Assembly: GCA_028274465.1 (NCBI GenBank)
Contig: CM051458.1
Coordinates: 104,982,855 to 105,046,854 of the forward strand
Length of the DNA: 64,000 bases
Origin: Plantago ovata
Lineage: Eukaryota; Streptophyta; Magnoliopsida; Lamiales; Plantaginaceae
Direction of reading: 5' to 3'
Position numbers and translations under genes: made by a program
Shown: positions 1 to 12,076 of the stretch, one piece after another
Position numbering within the stretch: the first letter of the stretch is position 1
Layout: every line of letters begins with the position of its first letter
Notes under the pieces: model-generated
The model's database searches: none
What the model was told of the DNA's origin: nothing
What the model saw: only the letters and a program-made list of their open reading frames with translations

Positions 1-343
1 AAGCTGGAGCTAGAGTGCTAGACTATAAATTGTTATCTTACATTATCTGATGACTAACAGAAAGATCCTCACTCGGTTCTTTTAGATTCTTTATGTTTGC
101 TTTTGGGACGTTTTTGTAGTAGGTTTGTTCACTGTCTGTATTGTTTGGATTAGTGGTAGGTCCCAGCAGCAAAGGTGTGTGAATTTATTAAAACTGACAA
201 AAAGGAATATGTAATGAATTTAATAGAACAGAGTGAGTAATATCTATTAAGTGCCACATAAGTTTCCTTCCCATGCGTGTTCTTCTATCAGTTCTTCTGT
301 GCGTTTATAGTTTGAGATCTCACTGGATTATGGGCTTATGCAG

Positions 344-2225
344 TTCACTGATGAAAATGGACAAAGGGAACATGTATGGCAAACATCATGGGCAATTAGC
401 ACCAGGTTTGTTGGTGGTATAATCATGACCCACGGGGATGACACTGGCTTGCTGCTTCCTCCAAATTTAGCACCCGTACAGGTAAGATAAATACAGTCCC
501 AATTTAATCATGTATGAAGACCAGCATCCATAGTTGCTAAGGTTATTACTGATGTGCTGTCTTCTTAAACTAAGTAGTTAATTTGTGGCTCTGCCTTAAA
601 TTTCATTATGTTATTTTGTGAAATTTTTCATTATAGATATGTTGAATATAAAAATGATCTGAACAGAATATGGAAATATATTGAAACCCGTGAATATGAA
701 TGTTTAAATGTGCAACTGAAGCAATGGAAAACTATTTCCCTGTTTCACTTACGTTTTTCTCCTGCCTTTGGTCAGATTACGGGAAGTGATGAATTCTATC
801 TATTGGGACATTACATTCTATATAAATTATCCCCTATGTTGTTCTGTGCTGTCTGTTACGTGATTTATAAATGGTCCACTGTAGCTTTTCTACGTAATGT
901 AGAAATTTTGAGCTTTTAGCCATTAACTAATTGACGACTTGCTTGCAGGTCATAATAGTACCAATATGGAAAAAAGCTACTGAAATGGAAGACGTTCTGA
1001 ATGCTGCCTTGTCCATCAAACAAGTTCTTCATGCTGCTGGAATCAAAGTTAAACTCGATGACTCCGAGCAAAGGACACCTGGGTGGAAATTCAATTTTTG
1101 GGAAATGAAGGTGTGCATACTTACTACACCATTTGTCTTGTGCTGTTGCCCTGTCCTTTCCCCATGCTGCCAAGCTTTATGCACCATTTTTCTTTGAGAT
1201 CAAGTATTTGCACTTTATATGGACTATTGAATGGATTATCTTTCAAGTTTTAGTAACAACGCAAAAAAGAAAACTATATTAATATAACTTTGTTTTTGTC
1301 TAGGGTGTCCCTTTGAGGATTGAGATTGGACCGAGAGATGTTTCCAGTGGGACTGTGGTGGTTTCTAGACGAGATATTCCTGGGAAACAAGGAAAAGTTT
1401 TTGGTATATCCATGGAATCATCAACTTTGATTAACTATGTAAAAGGCAAGCTGGAAGAAGTCCAGACCTCTCTTCTGAAGACGGCAATATCCTTCCGTGA
1501 TAGGTAAGTTTCACCTTGAAGTTTCCGTATGTTATCAACAATAAACTCTGTTATCTCTATTAGTCTATATTGGTAATTCTAGTCCATTTAGTGCATTTAT
1601 ATGGTTGTTAAATCCCTGATTGAACAAAAACAATATTCTGTTGAATTGTTTTCTTTTATTAAGTTTCTAATTGTTGACCTCCAACCAATGAGGAGCTCTG
1701 GTAGCTCTCTAGCTGGATGGAGTAAGCTTAATGTATATCCGCATGATGGCATGTTCTAGTCAACCATTGATTTGTCTTTCTGGCGATTAATATAGTAGCT
1801 TTCCATGGGAGAAATGTCAATTAGTTTGTTTCAACATGTTAAAGGGGATGAGTATTATTCTTGGTAGTTGGTTGGTACTTCCTGATGATTTAACATGCCC
1901 TGTTTTCCATCTCCAGTAACATAGTCGACGTGGATTCATATTCAGACCTGAAAGAGGCGATAGCCCAAGGCAAATGGGCGAGGGGTCCTTGGTCAGCCAG
2001 GTACACTCTAATCTCCAAAATACGGTCACTACCATCCCTTACATGTTTTCTTATAACAAGACATGATGATTGTAAACATACAGTGACAAAGAAGAGCTGA
2101 AGGTGAAAGAAGAGACGGGTGCAACTATCCGATGTTACCCCTTCGAACAGCCACCCGGGGCAAAGAAATGCTTGATGACGGGTAGCCCAGCTGATGAAGT
2201 CGCAATATTTGCAAAATCATACTAA
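344..2225 (+). CDS. PRORS1: Organellar prolyl-tRNA synthetase, C-terminal part (5' end outside window)
   Basis: Class II aminoacyl-tRNA synthetase that charges tRNA-Pro in chloroplasts and mitochondria. Five exons can be joined: 344-481, 949-1110, 1304-1503, 1917-2000 and 2084-2225. All have GT/AG borders and together give 241 residues plus stop with no frame break. The first exon carries the end of the catalytic core ([18 protein letters not shown]). The next begins the anticodon-binding domain (VIIVPIWKK, then [13 protein letters not shown] and LRIEIGPRD). The last ends in ...EVAIFAKSY, the ending I associate with the organellar OVA6/PRORS1 type and not the cytosolic enzyme. The catalytic N-terminus and transit peptide lie upstream of the window. 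Bases 1-343 look like intron. The isoform call rests on recalled family features. Confidence 0.93.
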
Positions 2226-4430
2226 CCGGAGTCAGGGAGGGTATGGATGTAATCTCATTCCTAGATAGATGTAGACAAGAATTGACTATTTCTTTGTTGT
2301 ACATTAGGGAAGATATAAAGATATACTTGGAAAACTGCAAGTTGATATCTCCAACTGAGGAACGCTATTTGTTACTATTGGACTACATATTTATATCAAT
2401 GAACTGGCTACTTTTGTTTTGCGTGTCATTAAAATTAGTGTGGAGACTGCAACTGGTCGATGATCACATAGGTTTGTGTCTTCTTATATCGGTTGCTTCA
2501 ACCCAAAAATCAGTGTCTTGGTTTCTCGAGCTTGCTAACTCGAAATTTGAGATGAGCTCGAATCCGTTTGTCTAAATGAACTGATAAGTTGAATGATCGT
2601 TGATAGCTAATACGATAACTACAAATCTACAATCAGTCATTTTATTTTATACTTAACCAATTATCTCTATTGTTGTTAAGTGTCAGATTTAAATAAAATA
2701 CTATAGATTTAAATAATCTGATGTCTTTTACACTACTTTGAACACCATTTTTCGCCAGATAACTAAAAATCTAGTAAAGTGGTTTACCCGGATTCTAACT
2801 TATAATAGTTTGATTTTTTTGCAGAGGCAGTAACACAATATTTGATGACCGACACCAATATGACATTCAAAGATGGAAAAAAAAAATAAAAAAATAATAA
2901 TAATAATAAAATAAACTATCACTGGTACCATAATCCACGCGTATTTATTGTGATCATGTGTTAAACTTAAATATTACGGAATATGGTATGAATGTTGCCA
3001 AAAATTCTCTCCGCAAAAAAAGTGCACTAAACCAAGATTAATAAATATCTAGCACCATTTTCTTTTTACTAATTACTGTAGTATTTCACGCCGGTGGTCA
3101 ATTTTGGGGTCTTGTCAAAGTGAAAGGACAGATCCTAGTTCTCGCGTCTAAAATTATCATGAAGTCAAATGACAAGTTGTAAATTTTAAACGGTAAACCA
3201 GCATTTTAAAGTGCACTATATTTCTGAGTTTTTGTACACCAGCATTTTATAATAACGATTTTGTGAGAATGAGTACAATAACGTAAGAAATGTACATGTG
3301 AACTATCTTGGCAAAATCTTACAGTTAGTTCATTATAATTCGGCCAGATGTCTGAGTTTTTGTTTAACTATTTGTGCACACTAGAAAAAAATTGCGTATA
3401 ACCCGTGGGGAAAAAAATATTAATTATAATTAGGTTATAATTAAGATGTAGATAACACGCAAAGACCATTTCTTTCAAAAATGTAAATGGACGTGTGCTG
3501 CCTTTGCTTTTGTTAGATGGAATTAGGTGTAACTAGAGTTTTTAGTACTTAGATTTGAAATACTAACACCCTATTTCAGAGTACATTATGGTAGATCTAA
3601 TTCAATTGGTGAAGTTAATGCTTAAAGATTATACTGCAAAATGGTAATCGGTGTGGTGATGTTGGAAAATTTAGTATGGGTAAATGTGTGCTTTATTAAT
3701 GTTTTTTTCTTACCGGTGTAATTTTACTACTGTTGATTGGTGTGAAATTAATCGAATTTGTATTGATTTTATAACAATCTTTACCTTAATATTTATAAAG
3801 TATTTTTTTAGCTTTCAAGAGTCAAGACTACATAGTTATCTTTCTCTATGCACAATCTTTTATTATTTCCCATAAAATTTATGTTTCATAACTCTAACTA
3901 CTACTGTAGTACTAGTTTACTTTTCCCTATATGTTGGAGAGGGGGCTCATATAGCTCCTAATAACCTAACAAATTCATACCCGTAATGTATATTGTAACT
4001 TTATTACGATTTATAATCGGATAAATATATAAATTTGACTTTAATCAAATCGGATGTAATTTTTGAACAATTTTTATACTAAATTCAATGTATATCACAC
4101 GGTGAATTTCTTACGTAACGAACCAACAAATCTTTTAAATCTATCAACAAAACAAGATAGAAAAATTGTCACAAATTAAATTGTACTAGTATATCTTTCA
4201 TCTTTAGATCTAACTTGTAAGCATTGTCAATTTGCACACACTTCATTCACAAGGGCCTACTCCACTAACAAATCTCCATCAATAGAAAAACATTTTTCAC
4301 ATTTCAATCCTCCGAAAACGAAATTATTCGCATATCATCCCAAGTACTGATTAGGGCACCAAAGTGCACTTTCGTCACATGACCCAAATAAACAAGGGCA
4401 AATTCGTCACTGAAGACAGCTGAAATACGT
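2226..4430. other. Intergenic, no gene seen
   Basis: AT-rich spacer between the prolyl-tRNA synthetase stop and the leader of the next gene. It has an A-rich/TAA simple repeat near 2877-2915. No ORF in either strand resembles a known protein. Confidence 0.6.
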
Positions 4431-4439
4431 GGTGGATTC

Positions 4440-5634
4440 TGTTCTGTGAAGCTCATCATCTCTTTTCTTCTCTTCTTTCTTCTCTTCTCTTCTCACACAA
4501 CACAAAAACCTAAAAAAATTCTCTGTAACCTAAAAATCTCAATAATTTCTTCACACAAGCTCATTCAAGCTTTCCAATCCTAATCGTCGCAAAACAAAAC
4601 GTAATCCTAATCCGACGATTCTCCTTCATCACTAACGTCTCCATGTTGTTGCTCGCCGTTCATTGATCCAATCTCGCCGGAGCAATTTACAAGCTAATTT
4701 ATCAGTTTGAATGGAATTGGAGCTGACGAATTTGAGAAAAACCTAACGATTTGGAGGAGTTTTTTGTTTGACATTTTTCGAATTTTATAGCATCATCAGA
4801 TGAGGATTGCTGTGGATTTATTAATCTTATCAATTGCTGCTGGATTTTTATTTTTGTAATGTTTGCAGGTATATGCAATTCACAACCCTAGCTAGGTTAA
4901 ATGTTTTTTCTACTTTGTGGTTTTATTCTGTTAATCTGTTTGTTGTTGATGGTGATTGTGATGATGATGATGATGATCGCCTTATTAGTGTTGTCATGAT
5001 GGTGGCTTTTGATGTTATTATTGATTTTGGGGTTTTATTATGTAGATCTGAGGTTTCTAAATATGTCTAGGGTTTCCATTTCCTGCTTGAATGGTTGTCC
5101 TCTGTTTAAAACCCTAATTTCAATTATTGGCCTGCTATTGCTTAGATCAGATGATTTTTTAAGTCTTTAGTTAATACACATGATGTTTATGTATTTATGA
5201 GCAATCTGGTAATACAACTTAGCTGGATATTGATTTGTGTGCTTCTATTGCTTCAGTCTAGAATTCTGCGGTAGATCCTTAAAGTGTTTCTATGTATGCT
5301 ACTGTTGGTTACTAATTTGGTTCATTTGTGTGGATAAGTTACCGAAATTGGGTTGATCTTAAGTGTAATGGATACTGGAATTGGATGTGCTGGTTTTGTT
5401 TATTTAGGTTGCCTTCGTGACTTTTTTTGGGGACTTGTAATTGTTGTGGTTAGGGGCAGATTGAATTGAGCTTTTTTGCTTGGTTTGTATCGAGCTGTTT
5501 TGTGCGTCTTGAGTTGAATTTGTTTTTTCCAGAGAAGATATGTAAAAGCTGGTGTCGTTTGTATTTAATCGTAGCTGGTGTACTGAAAGTTTGTTACTTT
5601 TTGTTGTAGCGTGAAAATTTTGATGTAGAAGAAG
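4440..5634 (+). promoter_or_regulatory. Probable 5' leader with an intron for the 5635 gene
   Basis: A pyrimidine tract (TCTTTTCTTCTC words, about 4455-4495) followed by CACACAACACAAAAACCTAA is typical of a plant transcription start and 5' UTR. The T-rich stretch after about 4760 ends in TTTTTGTTGTAG near 5610, a good 3' splice site 25 bases before the ATG, so a 5'-UTR intron is likely. The exact donor is not clear. A GAT repeat at about 4960-4978 lies inside it. Confidence 0.45.
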
Positions 5635-6696
5635 ATGGAGATGAATACATGCGATGTTAATTATTTGGATGCGGATTCCCTTTTGCCACCGAGAAAACGG
5701 TTGCTAGCAGGACTGAAGAGACAGAGTTCTGATGTTAATTCCTCTGGCCCGTCAACCTCGAACGGTACTGGGAGTGAGTATGATGGCCAACTAAGTGAAC
5801 TAGTTAAGTCTCACTTGAGTGATCCTAATCTTACGAACGAGCAGATTGTGGAAGCCTCAAGAACTGCTGCTTTAGAAGCTTCAAACATTGCTGAGGCTGC
5901 CAGAGCTAAGGCTGAAGAGAAGGCGGCAAAAGCAGCTGTAGCCGTGGCAGCAGCCAAGAATGCATTGGATTTTCTTGCTACATTATCAGAGGAAACCTCT
6001 GGCAAAGAGAAGGGTCCCAAAAAGAACAAGGTGAAGAAGCATGTACCTGTTCAGGCATTGTACAATAAGAGGAAAGGTCATACAAATGGTAAGACAGATG
6101 AAGAAGTTGCCCGAAATTTGCATAGGGTCATGAATAGTTCCCCTAGAATTTCTAAGAATTCAGGCCCTGATTTAAAGAATCAGAAGCATAAAAAGCTGAA
6201 GATCTCTACTTCCGGAAGTATGCACAAGGGCGTTCTCGTTGCAGAAGAGACCCAGCCCGAAAACAATACAAGCAGTGGTAATGGTATAGTTGGATTAAAT
6301 GGTGAAGGTACAGTTACGAAGGTAGACATGATTGTGATAGATTTGAACGGATCCAAGTCTGACAAAGGTGACAATATGAGTTCGATTGATGGGGAGAAGA
6401 GCCCGCCCATTAAAGCGGATCATCTGAAGTTAGGTAATGGTGTATCCAATGATTCATTGGATAGTGATGGTAAAAAGAAGGGCAAAATGAAGCAGAAAAA
6501 GTTGCCGTTAAGTATTTGCAGTTTTAGAGATCAAGCCGGCCCTAAAGATGACTTGAAGTCTAGAGAGGACCAGCCTTTGTTTTCTGGCGGGACTTCTGGC
6601 GATTGTTTGACCCCTGTTGAGAGGAAAACCATGTGGAAGTGCCAATCGTTCAAGGCACCGGCCTCTGTTAAACAAAATAAAGTTATGCAGTCATAG
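5635..6696 (+). CDS. Uncharacterised Ala/Lys-rich plant protein, 353 aa
   Basis: I do not recognise a named family. The ORF is a single exon starting at the first of two close ATGs (MEMNTCDV). Residues 18-30 hold a basic motif PPRKRLLAGLKRQ. Residues about 66-115 form a strongly alanine-rich, probably helical stretch (AARAKAEEKAAKAAVAVAAA). Residues 124-136 are lysine-rich (GPKKNKVKKH) and could be a nuclear localisation signal. The C-terminal half is polar, low in complexity and probably disordered. There are no membrane segments or enzyme motifs. Conserved-looking composition and the UTR intron upstream argue for a real nuclear or nucleic-acid-associated protein. That role is inference. A spliced 3' UTR is possible (GT at about 6755, AG before 6908). 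Confidence 0.75.
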   Translation: MEMNTCDVNYLDADSLLPPRKRLLAGLKRQSSDVNSSGPSTSNGTGSEYDGQLSELVKSHLSDPNLTNEQIVEASRTAALEASNIAEAARAKAEEKAAKAAVAVAAAKNALDFLATLSEETSGKEKGPKKNKVKKHVPVQALYNKRKGHTNGKTDEEVARNLHRVMNSSPRISKNSGPDLKNQKHKKLKISTSGSMHKGVLVAEETQPENNTSSGNGIVGLNGEGTVTKVDMIVIDLNGSKSDKGDNMSSIDGEKSPPIKADHLKLGNGVSNDSLDSDGKKKGKMKQKKLPLSICSFRDQAGPKDDLKSREDQPLFSGGTSGDCLTPVERKTMWKCQSFKAPASVKQNKVMQS

Positions 6697-6699
6697 TGT

Positions 6700-9331
6700 T
6701 GATAGTTCTATTCAAGCAACGCGAGGCTATCATCTCAAAGGCAGCACTGGCCAAGGTTGTGTTTTTTTGGTTTACATATATGAACTCATTACTTTCTTTT
6801 CATTTCCTGATTGTGAGTACTACATTATAATTTGCTGTATATTTGAACTGGTCGATTGCTTCGACATGCCTGTTGTCTGTTGAGTATATTGCTGCCTGTT
6901 TATTCAGAAACAGAGCGGCCATGAATGTCTGTGATGTCGTATCCACCTCGGAATGACATCTGTCTAGGTGTCCTTTTTTGTTCAATTCAATTTTCTATTC
7001 TCCGGGGTTTATAGATGTAGAGCATGAAATCTGTAACTTAATGCCTCATCAGGCGAATCATGAAAGCTCATGGGAGCTTGAACGTTGAAACTTGTAGCAT
7101 TACTTGTAGATTTTTTGTGTCCTACTCCATATGTTGTTACTCTGTTGCCAGTTGATCAGTTCATTATACTTGATTTCACTTTGCAATTATTTGTCATATG
7201 ATGATTTTAATTCCATACTCCAGTGTTATGTTTAACAACCTTTCGGTAATATGATAGCAAGCAAATCTGCAAAACTAAGATTGAAATATGATATCGAAAA
7301 CGTTAGTTCGCATAGTCACTGTCTCACTCTGTCTATATATATGATCATGATCAGTATTTCCTCTGTTTTTTAGAGTTGGTGTTTATAATGTATAGGGCCT
7401 ATTAGCTTCCCCTGCAACCCCCAGGCCACAAGGCCCAATATGCCCTTGAGAAGTACTTGAACCGATTTTTAACTGTTTCTCGGCCTCGTTTCTTTGTTCT
7501 TTACTTTAATCATACCCTATGATAAACAGGGTGAGACCGCACATAACTCCCGTCCTTCCAAATTAAAAGGCTGGACTTCCTCTGGTTTCGTTCAATTCAA
7601 TCGCGGCTGGCCTCTCCTTGCTCCATTTCACCCGAAAATTAGTAAATGTTGGAGAATTCGCGAGTTGAGTAGCAGATTTTGGCTTAAACCAAAAACAAAC
7701 AACCAGAAGGGAATATTGTATAGCTCAAAAGATGCAAGGGACAAAAGTTGATTCCAATCAAACAGCCTGATAATGTTTTTAGCCAGTTTTGGGTTGTTTA
7801 TGTATGGAATTGGGTCCAGATTCATCAACCACCAACTTTTTTGTTTCCCATCTTTTCTTGTTCCATTGTAATTCCCACATTCTTGTTTGTTGATGGAAGC
7901 CTAAATTCCACCACAGGAGTTTTGTCTGAAATCCAAATCCAGTAACTGCTCGTGTAAGTGGCTTTTGTGCTTTTCTGCTAGTGCAAGCACTACAAACAGT
8001 GCATATGCTTTTAGGTTTTGCAGTTCTCATGTTATAACGTTGATCCAGGAATCTATGTGCTGAATGATGTCTTTCACCGATGAGTCCATCTTCCATGTAT
8101 ATAGCAGTGGTATGTCTTTTACCAAGTTATGACTTTTTATCTGACATGAAACTAACTCATCAGTTCATAAGTTTGGACTTTGGACAAATACTTTCCATGG
8201 TTGACAACTTTTGCGATATTAATATAAATTGTTTAATTTACTTTAAAAATACGTTGAGAATCACATCAACTCAAAGTCCAACTAGGGTGTCAATTTTAGG
8301 TTTTGGATTGGATTCTAACCCATTCACAATTGTCTTGGATCAAATGTGACCATGCGTGTCAATTTCTTAGACTTGTTGAGTAAAAACAACTCATGATTCA
8401 CCATTAAATCATTTTGGATCCAAGTCACTCTAAGTTCGACACAAATCTTCACTGAACCATATAGATTTTATAGATTTTAGTATTGAAAAATTATGTCTAG
8501 CACCTCATTTGTTTTACATAACATGAGGTTAGACTCATTTTGTAGTTAACTTGCTGTTAAATATGGTGTTTAAATCATTTCAAAACATTATATATCTCAT
8601 AGCAACGGACACTTATATCTAGAGAGGGAGTGAGTGGTGGTGAATCGATCAGGATACGTGATAAATCGATGAAGATGATATAATTGTTCTTTCTTTTCTT
8701 TATCTAGAATGAATTATTTTCAAAAGGGTGACTCATTAGTTGGATCCAACCAAGTCATTTAGTAGCTTATGTATGATGTATCCAACTGGTTCTGAATTGG
8801 TTTTGGATCAACTCAATGTCAAACAGCCTCTTGGTTCCTGAGATAAAGATTTTTAAGTAGTTAGTTGTAGAAATCCGTGATCTTCGGTTGAAGTAAGAAT
8901 AATTAGATCGATCATGGCATGTGTAATGTGTTGATTCGATTAGATTAAAATGTTAATGAATGATGAGTCACATGGTTTTGTGTCAAGAGCATATGCTCTA
9001 TTAAGTAGAGCACGTGATGATTAGTGAACCGTGTCTTATTCTTTTCATGGTTTTGGACAGACACCACAGGGTCACAAACTATAAAAGACCGTTTCGACCT
9101 ATTTTCATTTTTGGAGTTCCGTTATAAAAATGTAAATTAGATTTGTCTCTTTTTTTTAGCCATCTCTCAACACTATTCACGTCTTTTAATTTTTAGGCTT
9201 TTCTTTTTTGTTTTTTTATCTCACTATATTATTTCTCTCTCTATAACTCATTATCTCCCTTTCTATTTCTATAACTAACTTTTACACATCATCATTTTAC
9301 TTTTACTTACTTACTAAACTATCCAAAATAA
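6700..9331. other. 3' flank and intergenic DNA
   Basis: The first few hundred bases are T-rich and could be the 3' UTR of the preceding gene. Beyond about 7150 I see only short chance ORFs, and no gene on either strand. Confidence 0.5.
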
Positions 9332-9578
9332 TACTCCCTCCTATCTTTTACAATTGACGTTTTGGGTTTTCAAACATCTTCTTGTCGTTTTAGCTTTTAT
9401 CTAATGATGTCAATACTATTAATAGGCATTAACCTATTAATAGCTATGCTAATGTGTGAGAGATTTTGAAAGTAATTTACTATAAATAGAGCTAATAATT
9501 ACCTATAAATAGGGGCTAACAACTTTTCAGTACTTGTGAAATGTCTAAAATTTCAATTATAAAAGATAAGAGGGAGTA
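9332..9578. mobile_element. Stowaway-like MITE
   Basis: About 247 bp with terminal inverted repeats. The left end is TACTCCCTCCTATCTTTTAC, and the right end reads TACTCCCTCTTATCTTTTAT on the other strand, matching over about 30 bases with few mismatches. CTCCCTC ends and TA borders are characteristic of Tc1/mariner-derived Stowaway elements. It has no coding capacity. Confidence 0.85.
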
Positions 9579-10469
9579 CCAAATACTAATTTTCTCTCAC
9601 TCTCAAAAAATTTTCATATTCACCTCCCTAACATCCTAAAAATGAAGCATGCAAAGAGAGTCAAACGTTCCGTAATAATACTACTTCTTTCGTCCTCTCG
9701 TAATCTTTTCCATTTATTTTGTTAAACTTTTCGAGTTTAGGTTTGATGTCAAATTAATTTGTGATTGTATTGTAATAAATATAAGACCTGAATTTATATT
9801 ACATTTTCATGAAGTTTGCAATTTTATAATAGAAGTTTTAAAATTACTTTTTCGATATGAATTAATAAATTAAGATTCATTCTTCTAAATTAAAATGGAT
9901 CTATAAAGAATCAACAAATGAAATGAGAAATTTATATTTATATCGGGACAGAAAAAAAGAGAAGTATTCGATACTCTATAACCTTGCTGAGTTGCTAGTT
10001 GAGCTGGTGTCTTGCAAGTGATTACGGCCAGGTATAATATATACCACCAACTACCAATGTTGGTATATATATTTGTCACCACCTCACTAGCTAGGTGTAC
10101 CAACTACCAATGTGGCAATGTTGTATTGTATTTATACTTTTTGTAGTGAGATTGTGTGTTGTTAGTTTCATCATTGGGGTCACTCACTTACTCACTCATA
10201 TGTCATATATATCAATCTTGCTAACATGGAGTTTACCAATGGAGTGCACATGATCTAGCTAGGACAAAAATCGAGATACTATTGTTATGGGCTTTATTTG
10301 GTCGTTACAATTTTGTTGGGAGTATTTCATTTCCAAGTGTACCTCATCGAAATAAATTTGTTACGATGATTAGCAACTCGATAAATGAATCTTTAAAACA
10401 CTGGAAATTTGTCTAGTACGTGGACTTGACTTGATAAAAGAATATTTGTACATGTGTATTCATATATAA

Positions 10470-10605
10470 AGTATATGAAAGATTTTTAATTTTGAACCGA
10501 CAAAGCGATGATCAATAATGGTTCACAATTTAATTCAGTGGTGACTCGAACCCCGGCCTATTGGTTAGAGTTGAAGCAACTTACCATCTCTGGGCTATGT
10601 TACAT
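10470..10605 (-). mobile_element. Possible tRNA-derived SINE
   Basis: On the minus strand TAGCCCAGAGAT (10586-10597) resembles a pol III A box, and GGTTCGAGTC (10543-10552) is a good B box 30-odd bases downstream. This is the tRNA-like head of plant SINEs. No clear tail or target duplication was found, so the limits are approximate. Confidence 0.45.
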
Positions 10606-10988
10606 TAGTATGTGAACATTTCACCCGCACAATATCTTATCCATAGGTAGGTGTAAGTAAATATACAAATATTCATTTTGCCATCTGACTTGGAACTGAC
10701 TCTTTGAGATTCTTAACAACCACTTTAAGCCCATCAATTTAAGTTAAACTTGTCAATTGACTACGATTTAGTGTCCATGGAAAATTTTAAAAATATCAAG
10801 GAAGAAGAAAATTTGTGAAAGTAGACAAATGGGTGAGCTAAGATTCCTTTTGTAATATACTAAGTGTTACAATTTTGACTTTTAGCCCAATTTGCAGGGT
10901 CCCTCAATGAATATGATGGATTATTAATAACATAATATAATAATATATAATTTCTCAGTTATTCTTTACTCACTCGGTCCATATCTTT

Positions 10989-11862
10989 TTAGTACCATGC
11001 AAGATACCCTAATATCATAATTGTACCAACTAGACTAACAATTACATTTTGGTACCCAAATTTGACTTTTTCACTTTTCAATTATTGTATTTTGGCTGAT
11101 CCAAACAGCCTTAGTGAAAAAATATGGCTTTATAATTTTCATAATTTTTCTTTTCATTTTTTCTTTTTTTCTTCATTTTTCTTTTTATTCTCACCCTTAT
11201 TCTTTTCTATTTTTTCTTCCTCTCTTTTTTTTCTTTTTCTTTTTTCATCTTCTTCTTCAATTTTCGGTACCGGAATTATGTCCGGTACCAGAGCTCCGAC
11301 AGTGAAGCTTCGATCGAGCTTCACTCATGGAGCTTCACTGTCACAGTGAAGGTGAAGCTCTTCGACCGAGCTTCACTGTAATAGTGAAAGCTCCGATCGG
11401 AGTGAATTCACTGTTACAGTGAAGCTTGAATCGGAGCTTCACAGCCCCGATTTGGGAATGTGAAGCTCCGATCTGGAGCTTCACGCCCCAAATCGGAGTT
11501 GTGAAGTTCCGATTCGAGCTTCACTGTATCGGAGCTTCACTCGAATTGGAACTTCACAGCTCCGGTCATCGGAGCTCCGATCTTCTTTAATTTTTTTTAT
11601 TTTTTATTTTTTAATATATATTTTACTTTTTGTGATATTTCATTTTTAATATTAAGTTTATATGGTAATAAAGTTTTAGAAATTATGTAATTTAAAAAAC
11701 AAAGAAAAAAGAAAAAGAAAGTTAAGGCCTTGTTTGGATCACCTAATGACAATTGTGTAATTACTGCAAAGTCAACCCAAAAATTCATTTTCAGGTATTA
11801 GGATGTAATTGTTGATCTAATGGGAACAAATGTGAGAATAAGACGTCTATCAGGGTACTAAT
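10989..11862. mobile_element. Inverted-repeat element with palindromic GAGCTTCAC core
   Basis: Two arms of about 66 bp are imperfect inverted copies, starting at TTAGTACC (10989) and ending at GGTACTAA (11862). Both contain CAACAATTACAT-type words (left 11037-11047). Inside the left arm lies a T/C-rich tract (about 11135-11265), then GGTACC and a 310-bp core (about 11265-11580) made of GAGCTTCAC and its complement GTGAAGCTC in alternating orientation, which can fold extensively. An AT-rich stretch follows before the right arm. GTTTGGAT-type words flank the centre on both sides. No transposase is present. It is related to the element at 57.3-58.0 kb, which lies in inverse orientation. Confidence 0.75.
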
Positions 11863-11877
11863 GTGAGATTAATTCTT

Positions 11878-12076
11878 ACTCACTGCGTTCCATTATAGTT
11901 GATTCATTTTTTCATTTTAACCGTCTTGTTAGAGGTGATATATTTCATTTTTTCAAAATTCCTAAATTTATACAGTATTTCTTAGTTACACGATGTGTAA
12001 AAATCAATATATTTAATAAATTAAAATCAATATTCATTAATACTATAATTATGGGATGACATGGAACGGAGGAATA
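11878..12076. mobile_element. Probable degenerate Stowaway-like MITE
   Basis: The left end CTGCGTTCCATTATAGTTGA and the right end ATGACATGGAACGGAGGAAT are partly inverted copies around CGTTCCAT. The spacing is about 200 bp and the interior is AT-rich. The match is weaker than in the element at 9332. Confidence 0.5.

Noticed and set aside
11062..11349. Phe/Ser-rich ORF at 11.1 kb
   Set aside because: Produced by the T/C-rich tract of the inverted-repeat element. No conserved motif.
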